Shown here: piece after piece, positions 5,856-6,481 of the stretch | How the letters are laid out: every line of letters starts with the position of its first letter | Position numbering within the stretch: position 1 is the stretch's first letter | DNA from: Alphaproteobacteria bacterium | Lineage (GTDB): Bacteria; Pseudomonadota; Alphaproteobacteria; Micropepsales; Micropepsaceae | DNA length: 6,481 nucleotides | NCBI GenBank assembly: GCA_025935155.1 | Contig: JAICVV010000125.1 | Location: forward strand, 1-6,481 | Reading direction: 5' to 3' | The notes under the pieces: model-generated | Seen by the model: only the letters and a program-made list of their open reading frames with translations | Database searches by the model: none | What the model was told of the DNA's origin: nothing | Translations under genes and position numbers: made by a program

Positions 5856-6481
5856 GCGGTTTCTATCGGTGCTTCGGGGCGGGCGCCCCATTCTGCCCAC
5901 GAGCCATCGTACAATGCCGCATGCTTTGCGCCCAAGAGGGTCAGGGCCAATAGGTCGATGGCCGCGGTGATGCCGGAACCGCAGGTGGTGACCACCGGTT
6001 TTGACGGGTCGATTCCCTTCTCGCGGAATAATCGCGCCAGGTCTCCCTTTGCCTTCATAGTGCCGTCCGCGGTGAGAAGCTCCGCATAATGAACATTGGC
6101 GCTCCCGGGCATATGGCCGGGCCGCACACCGGCGCGGGGTTCCTGCTCGCGACCTTCGAATCTCGGAGCAGAACGCGCATCGACGACCTGCTCGGATCGC
6201 GCCTCCAGGTTTGCGCGCATCTGATTGAAACTTCGTACCAACGACTCATCCGGCCGCGGAGTGAAATGCCGGCGGGATGGATTGGGGATCAGGTCTTCAA
6301 CGGGCCGGCCTTCGCGACGCCATTTCGGCAATCCTCCGTCCAGCACCACCACATCTTCATGCCCCATGGCGCGCAGCATCCACCAGGCGCGCGGGCTCGA
6401 ATAGAGGCCCCCACCATCATACACCACGATCAGATTGCCATCGCCCAATCCCAGCTTGCGCATGCGGCTGCCGAACTTCAC
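5852..6481 (-). CDS. sseA: 3-mercaptopyruvate sulfurtransferase (5' end outside window)
   Basis: The visible 209 residues cover the end of the N-terminal rhodanese domain and all of the catalytic C-terminal one. Compared with the usual length of about 280, roughly 70-80 N-terminal residues lie beyond the window; the GTG at the edge is an internal valine. Landmarks, numbered from the edge, are VVYDGGGLYSSPRAWW (19-34) and LDGGLPKW (47-54) in the inactive domain, then VVDARS (99-104), RPGHMPGSANV (120-130) and the active-site loop CGSGIT at 167-172, with C167 the persulfide-carrying cysteine. The CGSG[VI]T loop separates mercaptopyruvate sulfurtransferases from thiosulfate sulfurtransferases, which carry a basic residue there (CRxGVT). 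The enzyme moves sulfur from 3-mercaptopyruvate, a cysteine catabolite, to cyanide or thiol acceptors in the cytoplasm. Its stop overlaps the GNAT start in ATGA, so the two are co-translated. It is the first visible gene of the minus-strand cluster; the promoter is outside the window. Confidence 0.93.
   Translation of the reverse strand: MKFGSRMRKLGLGDGNLIVVYDGGGLYSSPRAWWMLRAMGHEDVVVLDGGLPKWRREGRPVEDLIPNPSRRHFTPRPDESLVRSFNQMRANLEARSEQVVDARSAPRFEGREQEPRAGVRPGHMPGSANVHYAELLTADGTMKAKGDLARLFREKGIDPSKPVVTTCGSGITAAIDLLALTLLGAKHAALYDGSWAEWGARPEAPIETA

Noticed and set aside
5853..5900. A 15-residue N-terminal extension of the GNAT from a GTG at 5898-5900
   Set aside because: It lies inside the sulfurtransferase gene. 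The ATGA overlap at 5852-5855 is the more natural start.

Overview
The window looks like a stretch of GC-rich proteobacterial chromosome, most likely an alphaproteobacterium. This lineage guess rests on three things: the style of the proteins (a polytopic membrane protein with a PGxIDHHN motif, a glycine-zipper lipoprotein ending YASCM..GNEVPG, and an SseA-GNAT pair), the high GC content, and an intergenic palindrome whose spurious translation reads like the MAGTSPAMT-type peptides seen in many alphaproteobacterial genomes. I cannot name a genus. There is no sign of phage, transposase, CRISPR or plasmid functions.

Layout, left to right. (1) Positions 1-1662, + strand: the C-terminal, larger part of a multi-spanning membrane protein resembling GT-C type glycosyltransferases; its 5' end lies outside the window. 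(2) Positions 1678-1709: a strong 13-bp hairpin terminator shared by two convergent genes. (3) Positions 1725-2258, - strand: a glycine-zipper lipoprotein with a proline-rich tail. (4) Positions 2259-2605: a gene-free gap holding a 115-bp nested palindrome at 2467-2581. (5) Positions 2606-6481, - strand: four tightly spaced genes read right to left: a 3-mercaptopyruvate sulfurtransferase (5' end outside the window), a GNAT acetyltransferase joined to it by an ATGA overlap, a POT-family peptide transporter 84 bases on, and a cystathionine beta-lyase 13 bases after the transporter.

The minus-strand cluster has a plausible shared theme in sulfur amino acids. MetC cleaves cystathionine to homocysteine, SseA handles the cysteine-derived thiol 3-mercaptopyruvate, and a peptide importer could supply amino acids. 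The grouping of the functions is inference; the gene spacing and the first two enzyme assignments are well supported by sequence motifs. The GNAT substrate is unknown.

The least ordinary item is the 115-bp palindrome, because its two arms differ by paired compensatory changes that keep a small hairpin in each arm. Otherwise the window is mostly ordinary housekeeping and envelope genes; I found no convincing new multi-gene system.
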